Below the pieces are notes generated by a model. The model saw nothing but the letters and a program-made list of their open reading frames with translations, was not told where the DNA came from and did no database searches. Positions 16,856 to 25,454 of a stretch of DNA of 64,000 bases are shown here, in pieces (position 1 is the first letter of the stretch; each line of letters starts with the position of its first letter). The position numbers and the translations under genes are program-made. The stretch covers positions 696,387-760,386 of the forward strand of contig NC_011297.1 of NCBI RefSeq assembly GCF_000020965.1, given 5' to 3'. The stretch is from Dictyoglomus thermophilum H-6-12 (GTDB lineage Bacteria > Dictyoglomota > Dictyoglomia > Dictyoglomales > Dictyoglomaceae).

Positions 16856-18430
16856 ATGAAGAAGTATATAGTTTTTTTATTGGTTTTATTGCTTTTCGTA
16901 AGTTTTGCTAACTCTCAAACCCCCAAAAGAGGTGGTACACTAGTTTTTGGAAGAGGGGGAGATTCGGTTAAGTTGGATCCAATAAATGTTACTGATGGTG
17001 AATCTTTAAGAGTTACTCATCAAATTTTTGATACTTTAGTGAAGTATAAGCCTAATAATACCGAAGTAGTACCCTCTTTAGCTGTAAAATGGACAGTATC
17101 AAAAGATCAAAAGGTTTGGACCTTTTATCTTAGAAAGGGAGTAAAATTTCATGATGGTACTCCCTTTAATGCTCAGGCAGTAAAATTTAATTTTGATAGA
17201 TGGAGAGATCCTAAGAATCCTTATCATTTTGGGGGAGAATTTGAATACTGGGGATATATGTTTGGTGGATTTCCAGGGATTGTTAAATCTGTAGATGTAA
17301 TAGATGATTATACGGTAAAAATTACTTTAACAAAACCTTTAGCACCGTTTCTTTCTAACCTTGCAATGCCATGCTTTGCCATAGCGAGTCCTACAGCTAT
17401 TAAGAAATATAAGGAAGATTTCTTTAAAAATCCCGTAGGAACAGGACCTTTTAAGTTTGTTTCCTGGATTAAAGGAGATAAAATTGTCCTCGAGGCGAAT
17501 AAAAACTATTGGGATGGTGCTCCTTACTTAGATAAGATAATATTTAGATCTATTCCAGATAATTCAGCAAGATTTATGGAACTTGAGGCAGGGACTGTAG
17601 ATATTATTGATGGTATTAATCCAGAGGACGTGGAGAGGGTAAAACAAAATAAAAACTTACAACTCTTTATAAGGCCAAGTTTAAATGTATGCTATATTGC
17701 AATGAACATGGATAAGAAGCCCTTTGATGATATAAGGGTTAGGTTAGCTATAAATTATGCTATAGATAAAAAAGCAATTGTAGATGCTTATTATCCTAAA
17801 GGATTTGCCATGGTAGCAAAGAACCCTATTCCTCCTAGCTTATGGGGATATAATGATAAGATCCAAGATTACTCATATGATCCTGAGAAGGCTAAGAAGT
17901 TGTTAGCAGAGGCAGGATATCCTAATGGTTTCAAGACTACCTTATGGGCAATGCCTGTTAATAGGCCATACATCCCTCAACCAATGAAGGTAGCAGAAGC
18001 AGTACAGAGTTATTTAAAAGCCGTAGGTATTGATGCTGAAATCGTTACTTATGATTGGGGAACATATCTTCAAAAGACCGAGAATGGTGAACACGATATG
18101 GCTTTCTTAGGTTGGACAGGAGATAATGGTGATCCTGATAATTTCTTCTATGTCCTTTTAGATAAAGACAATGCGGTAAAAGGAAGTGCGGGTAATATTG
18201 CTTTTTATAGATCTGACGAATTACATGAAATACTTATTAAAGCTCAAACTATATCTAACCAAAAAGAAAGAGCTAAATTATACGAAAAGGCTTGTGAGAT
18301 AGTCCATCGTGATGTTCCATGGGTAATATTGGCTCATACAATGCCACCTCTTGCTGGAAAAAAGACAGTTCATAATTATATTCCTCATGCAACAGGAAGT
18401 GAGCCGCTTAACAAAGTTTGGAAAGAATAA
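16856..18430 (+). CDS. Family 5 (Opp/Dpp-type) substrate-binding protein
   Basis: A 524-residue exported receptor of an Opp/Dpp-type ABC importer. A signal peptide covers residues 1-20. The family 5 pattern is clear: GGTLVFGRGGDSVKLDPINVTDGE, FHDGTPFNAQAVKFNFDRW, NPVGTGPFKFVSWIKGDKIVLEANKNYWDGAP and a C-terminal YEKACEIVHRDVPWVILAH. Such receptors bind peptides in most bacteria, but in hyperthermophiles many bind oligosaccharides; the position after a galactanase gene makes a sugar ligand plausible. A strong terminator separates it from the two permease genes, which would give more receptor than permease. Confidence 0.93.
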   Translation: MKKYIVFLLVLLLFVSFANSQTPKRGGTLVFGRGGDSVKLDPINVTDGESLRVTHQIFDTLVKYKPNNTEVVPSLAVKWTVSKDQKVWTFYLRKGVKFHDGTPFNAQAVKFNFDRWRDPKNPYHFGGEFEYWGYMFGGFPGIVKSVDVIDDYTVKITLTKPLAPFLSNLAMPCFAIASPTAIKKYKEDFFKNPVGTGPFKFVSWIKGDKIVLEANKNYWDGAPYLDKIIFRSIPDNSARFMELEAGTVDIIDGINPEDVERVKQNKNLQLFIRPSLNVCYIAMNMDKKPFDDIRVRLAINYAIDKKAIVDAYYPKGFAMVAKNPIPPSLWGYNDKIQDYSYDPEKAKKLLAEAGYPNGFKTTLWAMPVNRPYIPQPMKVAEAVQSYLKAVGIDAEIVTYDWGTYLQKTENGEHDMAFLGWTGDNGDPDNFFYVLLDKDNAVKGSAGNIAFYRSDELHEILIKAQTISNQKERAKLYEKACEIVHRDVPWVILAHTMPPLAGKKTVHNYIPHATGSEPLNKVWKE

Positions 18431-18436
18431 GGAAAA

Positions 18437-18466
18437 GGGGGAAGTTTATCTTCCCCCCTCTTTTTT
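18437..18466 (+). terminator. Rho-independent terminator after the family 5 receptor
   Basis: GGGGGAAG (18437-18444) pairs with CTTCCCCC (18450-18457), loop TTTAT, followed by CTC and six Ts. It lies inside what is otherwise a receptor-permease operon, so it probably attenuates expression of the permeases. Confidence 0.85.
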
Positions 18467-18488
18467 ACAATTGGGGTGATATAAACTA

Positions 18489-19490
18489 ATGAAGGAATAT
18501 ATAATAAAAAGACTATTGCTTTTAATCCCTATTTTAATTGGAGTTTCCTTTATTTCTTTTATATTAATAAGATTGATACCTGGAGATCCTGCTAGGGTGA
18601 TCTTAGGAGAAAGAGCAACTCCTGGCGAGCTAGCACGTATTAGAGAAGAGCTTGGTTTGAATAAGCCAATTTTAATACAATACTTGATTTTTTTGAAACA
18701 GCTTATAAAAGGAGACCTTGGAAGATCTATTGTGACTAGAGAAAAAGTTATCAATGAAATTATGATTAGATTTCCAGCTACTATTGAGTTGACCTTGTTT
18801 TCTATGTTTATAGCAAGCTTTTTGGGGATATTTTTCGGAATTTTAGCATCTCTAAAGCCTGGATCTATTGTTGACACTTTTGTTATGTTTCTTGCTCTTG
18901 TAGGAGTGTCTATGCCTATTTTTTGGTTAGGTCTTATGTTAATATGGTTTGGGGCTCTCTATTTAGGGTGGTTCCCTCCTTCAGGAAGATTAGATGTAGA
19001 TATAAACTTGAATGTTATAACAAACTTTTACTTGATTGACAGCGTTTTAACAGGTAATTTTAAAGCCTTCTTCAACTCTTTGTATCATCTTATCTTACCG
19101 AGTATTGCCTTATCCTCGGTACCTATGGCAACAATTGCAAGAATGACAAGGTCAAGTATGTTAGAGGTGCTAAATCAAGAGTACATTTTAGTAGAATATG
19201 CTAAGGGTTTACCAAAAAGAAGAATCATTTTACGATCTGCTCTAAGAAATGCATTAATCCCCATTATTACTGTGATTGGGCTAGAATTTGGGTTTTTGTT
19301 GGGAGGGGCTATTATGACGGAGACTATATTCTCATGGCCTGGAATGGGAAGACTAGTATATGATGCTATAATGTCTCGAGATTATCCGTTAATACAAGGA
19401 GCCATATTGCTATCAGCCTTATTATTTGTAATAATTAATCTTATAGTGGATATAATATATGTTTTTATCGATCCAAGAATACGCTATTAG
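18489..19490 (+). CDS. Opp/Dpp-type ABC permease, DppB-like
   Basis: A 333-residue inner-membrane permease subunit. It begins with the family N-terminus YIIKRLLLLIPILIGVSFISF and RLIPGDPARVILGERATP, with six predicted helices; the conserved EAA loop reads EYILVEYAKGLPKRRIILRSALRNALIPIIT near residue 237, followed by GFLLGGAIMTETIFSWPGMGRL. Start ATG 18489 with GGGGTGAT upstream. It is followed after 11 bases by the DppC-like gene. No DppD/DppF ATPase gene is present. Confidence 0.94.
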   Translation: MKEYIIKRLLLLIPILIGVSFISFILIRLIPGDPARVILGERATPGELARIREELGLNKPILIQYLIFLKQLIKGDLGRSIVTREKVINEIMIRFPATIELTLFSMFIASFLGIFFGILASLKPGSIVDTFVMFLALVGVSMPIFWLGLMLIWFGALYLGWFPPSGRLDVDINLNVITNFYLIDSVLTGNFKAFFNSLYHLILPSIALSSVPMATIARMTRSSMLEVLNQEYILVEYAKGLPKRRIILRSALRNALIPIITVIGLEFGFLLGGAIMTETIFSWPGMGRLVYDAIMSRDYPLIQGAILLSALLFVIINLIVDIIYVFIDPRIRY

Positions 19491-19501
19491 GTTAGGGGAA
19501 G

Positions 19502-20368
19502 ATGATAATGAAAAAGGTAAATTTAGGTCAAAAGTCCTCAAGAAGAATTTTGAAAAAATTTTTAAGGCATAAGACAGGGATTTTAGGGGCTTTTTTGCTT
19601 TTTTCTTTCATTCTCTTAGCTGTATTTGCTGACTTAATAACACCATATGATCCTTATACCCAAAATTTAGTTGAAAGATTACTTCCACCATCTCCTAAGC
19701 ATTTTTTCGGTACTGACTATGCAGGAAGGGATATTTTTACAAGGATTATTTATGGAGCAAGGATCTCGCTTACCGTAGGATTTATATCTGTTTTTTTTGC
19801 TTTATCTTTTGGAGTCTTTTTAGGACTAATTTCAGGATATTTTGGGGGTTTGTGGGATGTTTTAATAATGAGATTAATTGATATAATGCTTGCTTTTCCA
19901 ACAATACTTCTTGCTATTGGTATTGTGGCTGTTTTAGGACCAAAATTGGAAAACACTATGATTGCTGTTGGTATTGTCTCTATTCCAACCTTTGCAAGGA
20001 TAGTTAGAGCTTCAGTCCTTTCAGTAAAAGAAAAAGATTTTATTGTTGCTGCAAAAGCTGTAGGCGTAAGTACGGGAAAAATCTTGTTAAAGCATATCTT
20101 GCCTAATATTGTTGCTCCTATAATTGTACAAGCTACTTTGGGCATAGGTTCTGCAATACTTGAGGCTGCTGGTCTTTCTTTTTTAGGGCTTGGGGCAAAA
20201 CCTCCAACTCCCGAATGGGGTGCTATGCTTTCTGAATCTCGACAATATTTGAGAACTGCTCCTTGGACTGTTGTTTTTCCAGGACTTGCTATAATGATGT
20301 TAGTCCTTGCATTCAATCTTTTTGGGGATGCGTTGAGAGATGTATTTGATCCAAAGTCCTATAAGTGA
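19502..20368 (+). CDS. Opp/Dpp-type ABC permease, DppC-like
   Basis: A 288-residue inner-membrane permease subunit that pairs with the DppB-like protein. The N-terminal part shows the DppC pattern: RRILKKFLRHKTGILGAFLL, then DPYTQNL, PSPKHFFGTDYAGRDIFTRIIYGARISL. The EAA loop is EKDFIVAAKAVGVSTGKILLKHILPN, and the C-terminal GLGAKPPTPEWGAMLSE is diagnostic. Two in-frame ATG codons (19502 and 19508) follow TAGGGGAA; either could be used. Thirteen bases after its stop comes the methylglyoxal synthase gene instead of the expected ATPases. Confidence 0.94.
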   Translation: MIMKKVNLGQKSSRRILKKFLRHKTGILGAFLLFSFILLAVFADLITPYDPYTQNLVERLLPPSPKHFFGTDYAGRDIFTRIIYGARISLTVGFISVFFALSFGVFLGLISGYFGGLWDVLIMRLIDIMLAFPTILLAIGIVAVLGPKLENTMIAVGIVSIPTFARIVRASVLSVKEKDFIVAAKAVGVSTGKILLKHILPNIVAPIIVQATLGIGSAILEAAGLSFLGLGAKPPTPEWGAMLSESRQYLRTAPWTVVFPGLAIMMLVLAFNLFGDALRDVFDPKSYK

Positions 20369-20380
20369 GGTGTAGCTAAA

Positions 20381-20842
20381 ATGGGTTATAAAGAGATTGT
20401 TATGGGGAAACAAAAGAGAATTGCCTTAGTGGCTCATGATAACAAAAAACAGGAATTATTAGAATGGGCAAGGTTTAACAGAGGAACATTGTCTAACCAT
20501 ATTCTGTATGCTACTGGAACTACTGGTGATATTTTAGAAAAAGAACTTGGTTTAAAAATAATAAAATTTTATAGTGGTCCACTTGGAGGAGACCAACAGA
20601 TTGGAGCAAAAATTGCAGAAGGGGAGATAGATTTTCTCATATTTTTCTGGGATCCATTAGAACCACTCCCTCATGATCCTGATGTAAAGGCACTTCTTAG
20701 AATTGCTGTGGTATGGAATATTCCTATAGCTTCGAATAGAGCTACAGCTGATTTTATAATCTCCTCTCCACTAATGAATATGGAGTATGTAAGGCTTGTT
20801 CCTGACTATGAGGCTTATGTTCACAGAAAATTGAATTTGTAA
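20381..20842 (+). CDS. mgsA: Methylglyoxal synthase
   Basis: Converts dihydroxyacetone phosphate to methylglyoxal and phosphate, a bypass that relieves sugar-phosphate build-up. The 153 residues contain the family signatures: [18 protein letters not shown] with the catalytic His, ATGTTGDIL, the catalytic Asp of [37 protein letters not shown] and [14 protein letters not shown]. The start is ATG 20381 behind GAGGTG; a second ATG at 20402 lacks a ribosome site. It is the last gene after the Opp-type permeases. The association suggests it protects against excess sugar phosphate during fast oligosaccharide uptake, which is inference. Confidence 0.96.
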   Translation: MGYKEIVMGKQKRIALVAHDNKKQELLEWARFNRGTLSNHILYATGTTGDILEKELGLKIIKFYSGPLGGDQQIGAKIAEGEIDFLIFFWDPLEPLPHDPDVKALLRIAVVWNIPIASNRATADFIISSPLMNMEYVRLVPDYEAYVHRKLNL

Positions 20843-20875
20843 AATTTTATCACAAAATATATTGATTTTATTATG

Positions 20876-20904
20876 TTGACATCTAATTATTTTAAAAGTA
20901 TAAT
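20876..20904 (+). promoter_or_regulatory. Perfect consensus promoter of the outer-membrane protein gene
   Basis: TTGACA (20876-20881), exactly 17 bases, and TATAAT (20899-20904): both hexamers match the sigma-A consensus fully, with an AT-rich upstream region. Expected start near 20911, leaving a leader of about 150 bases. Such a promoter fits a very abundant envelope protein. Confidence 0.9.
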
Positions 20905-20928
20905 TTAATTGAGTTGTTGTGAAGGGAG

Positions 20929-21033
20929 GTGGTGAGAGAAATCCTTAATGTTACTCGTTTTAAGTACGGTCTTAATGAGAGATTTAGAGAGGAAGCTCTT
21001 TATCCTTTAAAGGATAAAGGTAGCTCTCTCTAA
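20929..21033 (+). other. Leader of the outer-membrane protein mRNA: hairpin and possible leader ORF
   Basis: The leader contains the box GGGAGGTG (20924-20931) overlapping two in-frame GTG codons (20929 and 20932), which open a frame of 34-35 codons closed by TAA at 21031-21033. Its 3' half folds into a long hairpin: AGAGAG (20986-20991) with CTCTCT (21026-21031), AGCT with AGCT, and CTTTATCC (20998-21005) with GGATAAAG (21012-21019). The real gene has its own ribosome site at 21049-21055. The hairpin may stabilise the mRNA; translation of the small frame is unproven. Confidence 0.4.
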
Positions 21034-21059
21034 AAAAATATTTATTGTGGGAGGGTCGT

Positions 21060-22907
21060 ATGAGTAGGAGGATTTTAAGTTTAGTATTAATGGTATTCTT
21101 AGTCTTAAGTGTTTCTTATGCACAGGTAGGTAAATTTAAGGATGTTCCATCTAATCATTGGGCAGCAGAAGCAGTTAAGTACTTAACAGATTTAGGGATA
21201 ATTTCTGGAATCAAACCTGATACTTTTGCTGGAGATCTATATGTAACAAGATATCAAGTTGCTGTCTTACTCTATAAGTTAATACAAGCTCTACAAACTG
21301 GTAAAATAGCCTTGCCTGCAACCGATGTTAGTGAACTTAAAGACCTTGTTTCTCAACTCCAGGATGAATTGCAGCTTATTGGAGCAAACGTAGAAGATTT
21401 AATGAATGCGTTACAAGATCTTGATTCAAGAGTTTCTGACTTAGAAACAGCGATTACTGAGAAAGTGGGAGTAGAAGATGTAGAGAATATAGTCAATGAG
21501 GCACTTGCGGATGTAAATGCAAGGCTTGATGATTTAGAGGCAAAGATAGAAGCTATAGAAAAAGTGGAAATTACTCCTGAACAAATTGAGGCAGTAGTTG
21601 GAGATAAGTTAGAGCAACTTGTAGAATCAAAAATGGAGGAGTTAACTAGCAGAGTTACTGATCTTGAGGGATTTGTTACTGACTTAGATTCAAGACTTGC
21701 AGATGTTGAGGCAGCATTAGTAGATAAGCCATCTTTAGATGAAGTAGAGGCAATGATTGAGGAGAAATTAGGTTCAATTGAGGTTCCAGATGTGGAGGAG
21801 TTAACTGGCAGAGTTACTGATCTTGAGGATAGGGTTTCGGCAGTTGAAACAAGACTTGATGATGTAGACAGTGCAATTTCTGATATTATGAGTTCAGTAG
21901 ATGATCTAAATGCAAATCTTGTAGATCTTTCTGGAAAGGTCGATGAGGTACTTGCATTAAAAGATCAACTTGATGAGTTAATAGCAAGGATAGAATCTAT
22001 ACAGGGTATAGAGATTCCTGTAGAACTTGATGAGATTAAATCATTCATAATGGATTTAGACTCAAGGTTAACAGAGCTTTCTACCAGTGTAGATGATCTA
22101 AGTACAGTAGTAGCTGATTTACAATCTCAGATTGATGATATTAATTCGAAATTTGATCAAGTTAATACAAATATTGATAATATCAACTCTTCTATAGAAG
22201 CTCTATCTACCAGTGTGGACGATCTATTTGTGCTTAATGATGGAGTATCTACAAGATTAGATGAAACAGTAAATAGATTAGTTACTTTAGAAGAGAGGGT
22301 GGCTACTCTTGAGAATAAAGCTACTGTAGAGAAGAATTTTGCATTGGATTTAAGATTTACAGTAAAAGTTGGTTTGGCCACAAGAACCCCAGTGAATACT
22401 CTTACAACAAAGTTAACATTTAATTTGATGCCTAGTGTAAAACTCTTCTTACAATCTGTGAGTAGTGCTAGTGGAATTGATATGTCTGGTGGTGTAGATG
22501 CAAGCATGCCAATTAGCAAAGATATAACAGGTGTTGCAGGAGCTTCATATGATAATGGTAAGTTCTCAGTTTATGGTGGTGTGAAGCTTGCGATGTTAAA
22601 GAATGCTGTAATTGATGTTATAGTAGGAGTTCCAGATGTTATGGCTCTTGGCAGTGGAGAACTAAAAGATACAGTATCTTTGAAGATTGGTGGATCTTAT
22701 AAATTAACTGATAAAGTTAGCTTAACAGGATATGCAACAAATCTTGAAGGTGGTGCAGCAGCAGCTAATTTTGCAGTAGTGTATGCTGTAGATCCTAAGG
22801 CTGATCTATCTTTAGGATTGTACTTGTACGGTCTAGGAAATCTACTTGGAGGTAATTTTGACGCTGTCCAAAAATCCGTAGTATTCTCTGCAGGAGCTTC
22901 CTTCTAA
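21060..22907 (+). CDS. SLH-domain, coiled-coil, beta-barrel outer-membrane protein (Omp-alpha/SlpA-like)
   Basis: A 615-residue exported envelope protein. Residues 1-22 are a signal peptide ending in VSYAQ. One SLH domain follows (FKDVPSNHWAAEAVKYLTDLGIISG to about residue 80), which binds cell-wall polymer. Residues about 95-420 are a long coiled coil built from repeats of the type DLDSRV.DLE and VDDL. The last 190 residues are beta-strand-rich, ending in an aromatic residue (SAGASF), like an outer-membrane barrel. This is the layout of Thermotoga Omp-alpha and Deinococcus/Thermus SlpA, which span the periplasm and tether the outer layer. ATG 21060 behind GGGAGGG is preferred to a TTG at 21045 upstream of that box. 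Confidence 0.9.
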   Translation: MSRRILSLVLMVFLVLSVSYAQVGKFKDVPSNHWAAEAVKYLTDLGIISGIKPDTFAGDLYVTRYQVAVLLYKLIQALQTGKIALPATDVSELKDLVSQLQDELQLIGANVEDLMNALQDLDSRVSDLETAITEKVGVEDVENIVNEALADVNARLDDLEAKIEAIEKVEITPEQIEAVVGDKLEQLVESKMEELTSRVTDLEGFVTDLDSRLADVEAALVDKPSLDEVEAMIEEKLGSIEVPDVEELTGRVTDLEDRVSAVETRLDDVDSAISDIMSSVDDLNANLVDLSGKVDEVLALKDQLDELIARIESIQGIEIPVELDEIKSFIMDLDSRLTELSTSVDDLSTVVADLQSQIDDINSKFDQVNTNIDNINSSIEALSTSVDDLFVLNDGVSTRLDETVNRLVTLEERVATLENKATVEKNFALDLRFTVKVGLATRTPVNTLTTKLTFNLMPSVKLFLQSVSSASGIDMSGGVDASMPISKDITGVAGASYDNGKFSVYGGVKLAMLKNAVIDVIVGVPDVMALGSGELKDTVSLKIGGSYKLTDKVSLTGYATNLEGGAAAANFAVVYAVDPKADLSLGLYLYGLGNLLGGNFDAVQKSVVFSAGASF

Positions 22908-22927
22908 TATCTGCTGATTGGAAAATC

Positions 22928-22959
22928 AAGGGGAGGGAAGAAAATCCCTCCCCTTTTTT
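22928..22959 (+). terminator. Rho-independent terminator after the outer-membrane protein gene
   Basis: AAGGGGAGGGA (22928-22938) pairs perfectly with TCCCTCCCCTT (22945-22955), loop AGAAAA, followed by Ts. It also separates this gene from the convergent flavoprotein gene. Confidence 0.92.
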
Positions 22960-22976
22960 ATTTCCTACAGGAGTAT

Positions 22977-24167
22977 TTAAAAAATTGATTTTAGAATTTT
23001 AGGGGTGAATTTTGATAACTTATAAAATTCTTTATTTTTTAATAAATTAGGAATTGTTTTAAGTACTGATGTCTGATAAGCAGTATCTCCAAAGTTTTCA
23101 ATGTTTCTTATAATTTCTTCAGAATTAATTATTTTATATATCTCATTCAAATCACTATCACTTAATTGGTTTAAAAACTTTCTTACTATTTTTGTGAATT
23201 TTAACTCTTTACCAAATTTTTTATAAGTTAACTTGGGAAATGTTTTTAAATGATTAATATTGTTATCCTCAAGATATTTTTTAACTTGTTCTATAGCTAT
23301 TTGGGCTCCTTGTAATCCAAAGTATATACCTCCACCTGTGGTAGATTTGTTGTATCCTGCAGCATCTCCAACAATGAGGATATTGGGATAATAATATTCT
23401 TCATAAGGTCCTAAAATAGGTATAATTCCACCATAGGACTTTATTATTTCTATACCCGAATTTCGGGTTTTTTTTAGATTGTTTAAAAATTTATCAAGAA
23501 ATATTTTAGGATTCTCATTAGGTTGGACTGCTACACCGATTTTCGTAAGGTTTCCATAAGGAGAAACCCAAAGGAAAAAGCCTTTTGAATAAGTAGAACC
23601 AAGATAAACCTCTACGCATTCTTTATCTAGAAGTTCTAATCCTATTACTTCATATTGAAGGGATACGAGATAAGGATTAGGCTTGAGACCTAATCTTTTG
23701 GCAAATTGCCGTTTTGCACCTTCAGCGTTTATTATTACTTTTGCTTCAATCTTTCTTCTTCGATTTTTTTCTTCTATGATTAGTCTTGTTGCTTCGTTTT
23801 CAATTTCAATTCCAATAGCCTTTGCTGATAACAGTAAAGTACAGCCATTTTTTCCAGCTAATTCTGCCATGTTTTTGTCAAAGAGAGAACGATCAAGAAT
23901 GTAGGAGTCAGGCTTACTTTTTTTTAATTTTATAAAATTCCCATTGGGAAAGAAAAAATATCCCCCTTTTAAGCTATTCCTAATGGATTCCTTAGGAAGA
24001 GGGAATTCTTCAAAGGCATGAATGCTTAGTTTACCCAAACAGTGTAGGGGTTCTCCTATTTTGCTGTGCTCTTCTATTATGAGAGTTTTTATATTATTTT
24101 TCCCTGCTAAGTAACCTGCAAAACTTCCTACGGGTCCACCACCAACTATTACTAGGTCCCAAATCAT
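22977..24167 (-). CDS. FAD-dependent oxidoreductase, geranylgeranyl reductase family
   Basis: A 396-residue flavoprotein of the geranylgeranyl-reductase family, which saturates isoprenoid chains or acts on related lipids and quinones. The N-terminal Rossmann motif is DLVIVGGGPVGSFAGYLAGK, followed by IIEEHSKIGEPLHCLG with the family Cys, SYILDRSLFDKNMAELA, INAEGAKRQFAKRLG, and a second FAD motif NILIVGDAAGYNKSTTGGGI near residue 265. The substrate is unknown. The start ATG overlaps the stop of the upstream aminotransferase (ATGA at 24167-24164), so the two genes are coupled, though no shared pathway is obvious. Confidence 0.88.
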   Translation of the reverse strand: MIWDLVIVGGGPVGSFAGYLAGKNNIKTLIIEEHSKIGEPLHCLGKLSIHAFEEFPLPKESIRNSLKGGYFFFPNGNFIKLKKSKPDSYILDRSLFDKNMAELAGKNGCTLLLSAKAIGIEIENEATRLIIEEKNRRRKIEAKVIINAEGAKRQFAKRLGLKPNPYLVSLQYEVIGLELLDKECVEVYLGSTYSKGFFLWVSPYGNLTKIGVAVQPNENPKIFLDKFLNNLKKTRNSGIEIIKSYGGIIPILGPYEEYYYPNILIVGDAAGYNKSTTGGGIYFGLQGAQIAIEQVKKYLEDNNINHLKTFPKLTYKKFGKELKFTKIVRKFLNQLSDSDLNEIYKIINSEEIIRNIENFGDTAYQTSVLKTIPNLLKNKEFYKLSKFTPKILKSIF

Positions 24168-25378
24168 ATAGTTATTCTTTCTTTCTCTCTTTCTTTATAT
24201 TCTTCCCACGCTTTTATGAGTCTTCTTACACCTTCTTCTACTTTATCCACTGGTACTTGAGAGAAAGAGATTCGAGCAGTGTTTTTTCCTTCTTGGGATA
24301 CAAAGAACTCTTCTCCAGGGACAAAACTTGTTTTGTTATTTAATGCACACTCTGCGAGTTTATAGGTATCTACCCATTCTGGAAAGGTTAAGAAAAAGAA
24401 AAATCCACCTTGAGGATAATTCCAGTTAGCGATATTTTTGAAGGTATTTTCTAAGGCTATTTTTAAAGCGTCTCTCTTTTCTTTGTATGCTTTTCTCAAT
24501 TTTTTAACATGCTTTTCAAGGAAACCTAATCTCCAATATTGGTATATCATTTTTTGATTCAGAGTTCCTGAACAGAGGTCAGAGGCTTCTTTTAATCTTA
24601 CAAGGGCATTTATTACTTCTTTATGGCCGATTACAAAACCTGTTCTTAGGCCTGGAGATAAAATTTTCGAGAAGCTTCCTATGGTTATAATTTTTTCACT
24701 ACCGGAGATGGTTAGAAGAGGAGGTAGAGTGTCAGTATCATAGGAGAGCAAACTATATGCTAAATCCTCTACTACGAAGAAATCATATTTTTCAGAGAGT
24801 TCTAAGATTTTTCTTCTTCTCTCTATGGCAAGACATGTGCCTGCTGGGTTAGAAAAGTCAGGAACTATATAAAGCAATTTTACTTTCTCATTTAGATTTG
24901 ATAGTACCTCTTCTAAATAATCTGTATTGATACCATATTCGTCTTGTGGAATTCCAATAAGTCTATCGGTAAACATACTCCATGCTTGTATAGTCCCAAG
25001 ATAGCCTGGTTCCTCTATTAAGGCAATGTCATTCTCATCAAGAAATAATTTCCCAAGCAAATCTAAGGCTTGTTGAGATCCTTCTGTTAGTATTATGTTT
25101 TCTGGATTTATTGTTAAAGACCATTTATTGAAAAATTGTTCCCCAATTAGCTGTCTTAGTTTTATATCTCCAATAGTTGACGAATATTGAAAGGCACGAT
25201 TTCCTTCTGTCCTAAGTACTTCTTCATAGGCGTATCTTAGTTCTTCCACTGGGAAGAGGTTATTGTCTGGTAGACCTCCTGCAAAAGAAATAGTTTCTGG
25301 ATCTTGAGCTAAAACAAATTTTGACATAGCATCAGAGGTTCTTTGGGCTATTCTTTTTGAAAATTTTTTGCACCCCAT
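24164..25378 (-). CDS. PLP-dependent aminotransferase, class I/II (LysN/MocR-like)
   Basis: A fold-type I aminotransferase of the group with 2-aminoadipate and aromatic/branched-chain aminotransferases. Markers include ISFAGGLPDNNLFP, the LTEGSQQALDLLGKLF loop, YIVPDFSNPAGTCLAIERR, VVEDLAYSLLSYD, and the PLP-binding lysine in ITIGSFSKILSPGLRTGFVIG. The amino donor and acceptor cannot be told. I start at ATG 25378 (404 residues): AAGGAG lies 9 bases upstream and the promoter at 25407-25435 would start transcription near 25400, inside the N-terminus of the longer possible frame that begins at 25426. Its stop overlaps the flavoprotein start. Confidence 0.9.
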   Translation of the reverse strand: MGCKKFSKRIAQRTSDAMSKFVLAQDPETISFAGGLPDNNLFPVEELRYAYEEVLRTEGNRAFQYSSTIGDIKLRQLIGEQFFNKWSLTINPENIILTEGSQQALDLLGKLFLDENDIALIEEPGYLGTIQAWSMFTDRLIGIPQDEYGINTDYLEEVLSNLNEKVKLLYIVPDFSNPAGTCLAIERRRKILELSEKYDFFVVEDLAYSLLSYDTDTLPPLLTISGSEKIITIGSFSKILSPGLRTGFVIGHKEVINALVRLKEASDLCSGTLNQKMIYQYWRLGFLEKHVKKLRKAYKEKRDALKIALENTFKNIANWNYPQGGFFFFLTFPEWVDTYKLAECALNNKTSFVPGEEFFVSQEGKNTARISFSQVPVDKVEEGVRRLIKAWEEYKEREKERITI

Positions 25379-25406
25379 CTTCCCACTCTCCTTAACTTTT
25401 TCACAA

Positions 25407-25435
25407 AAATTAGCATAATTATTCAATTAAGTCAA
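25407..25435 (-). promoter_or_regulatory. Promoter of the aminotransferase-flavoprotein operon
   Basis: On the minus strand TTGACT (25435-25430), a 17-base spacer and TAATTT (25412-25407). It decides the aminotransferase start, because transcription would begin downstream of the more upstream ATG at 25426. Confidence 0.5.
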
Positions 25436-25454
25436 GATATAATTTTAGAAATTT

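Noticed and set aside
18446-18877. 143-codon antisense frame over the DppB start
   Set aside because: It would be read across the terminator and the dppB start, with no supported product.
21360-22300. Repetitive DNA in the outer-membrane protein gene
   Set aside because: The repeats (SRV.DLE, TSVDDL) are protein-level coiled-coil heptads with varied DNA, not a tandem DNA repeat or CRISPR array.
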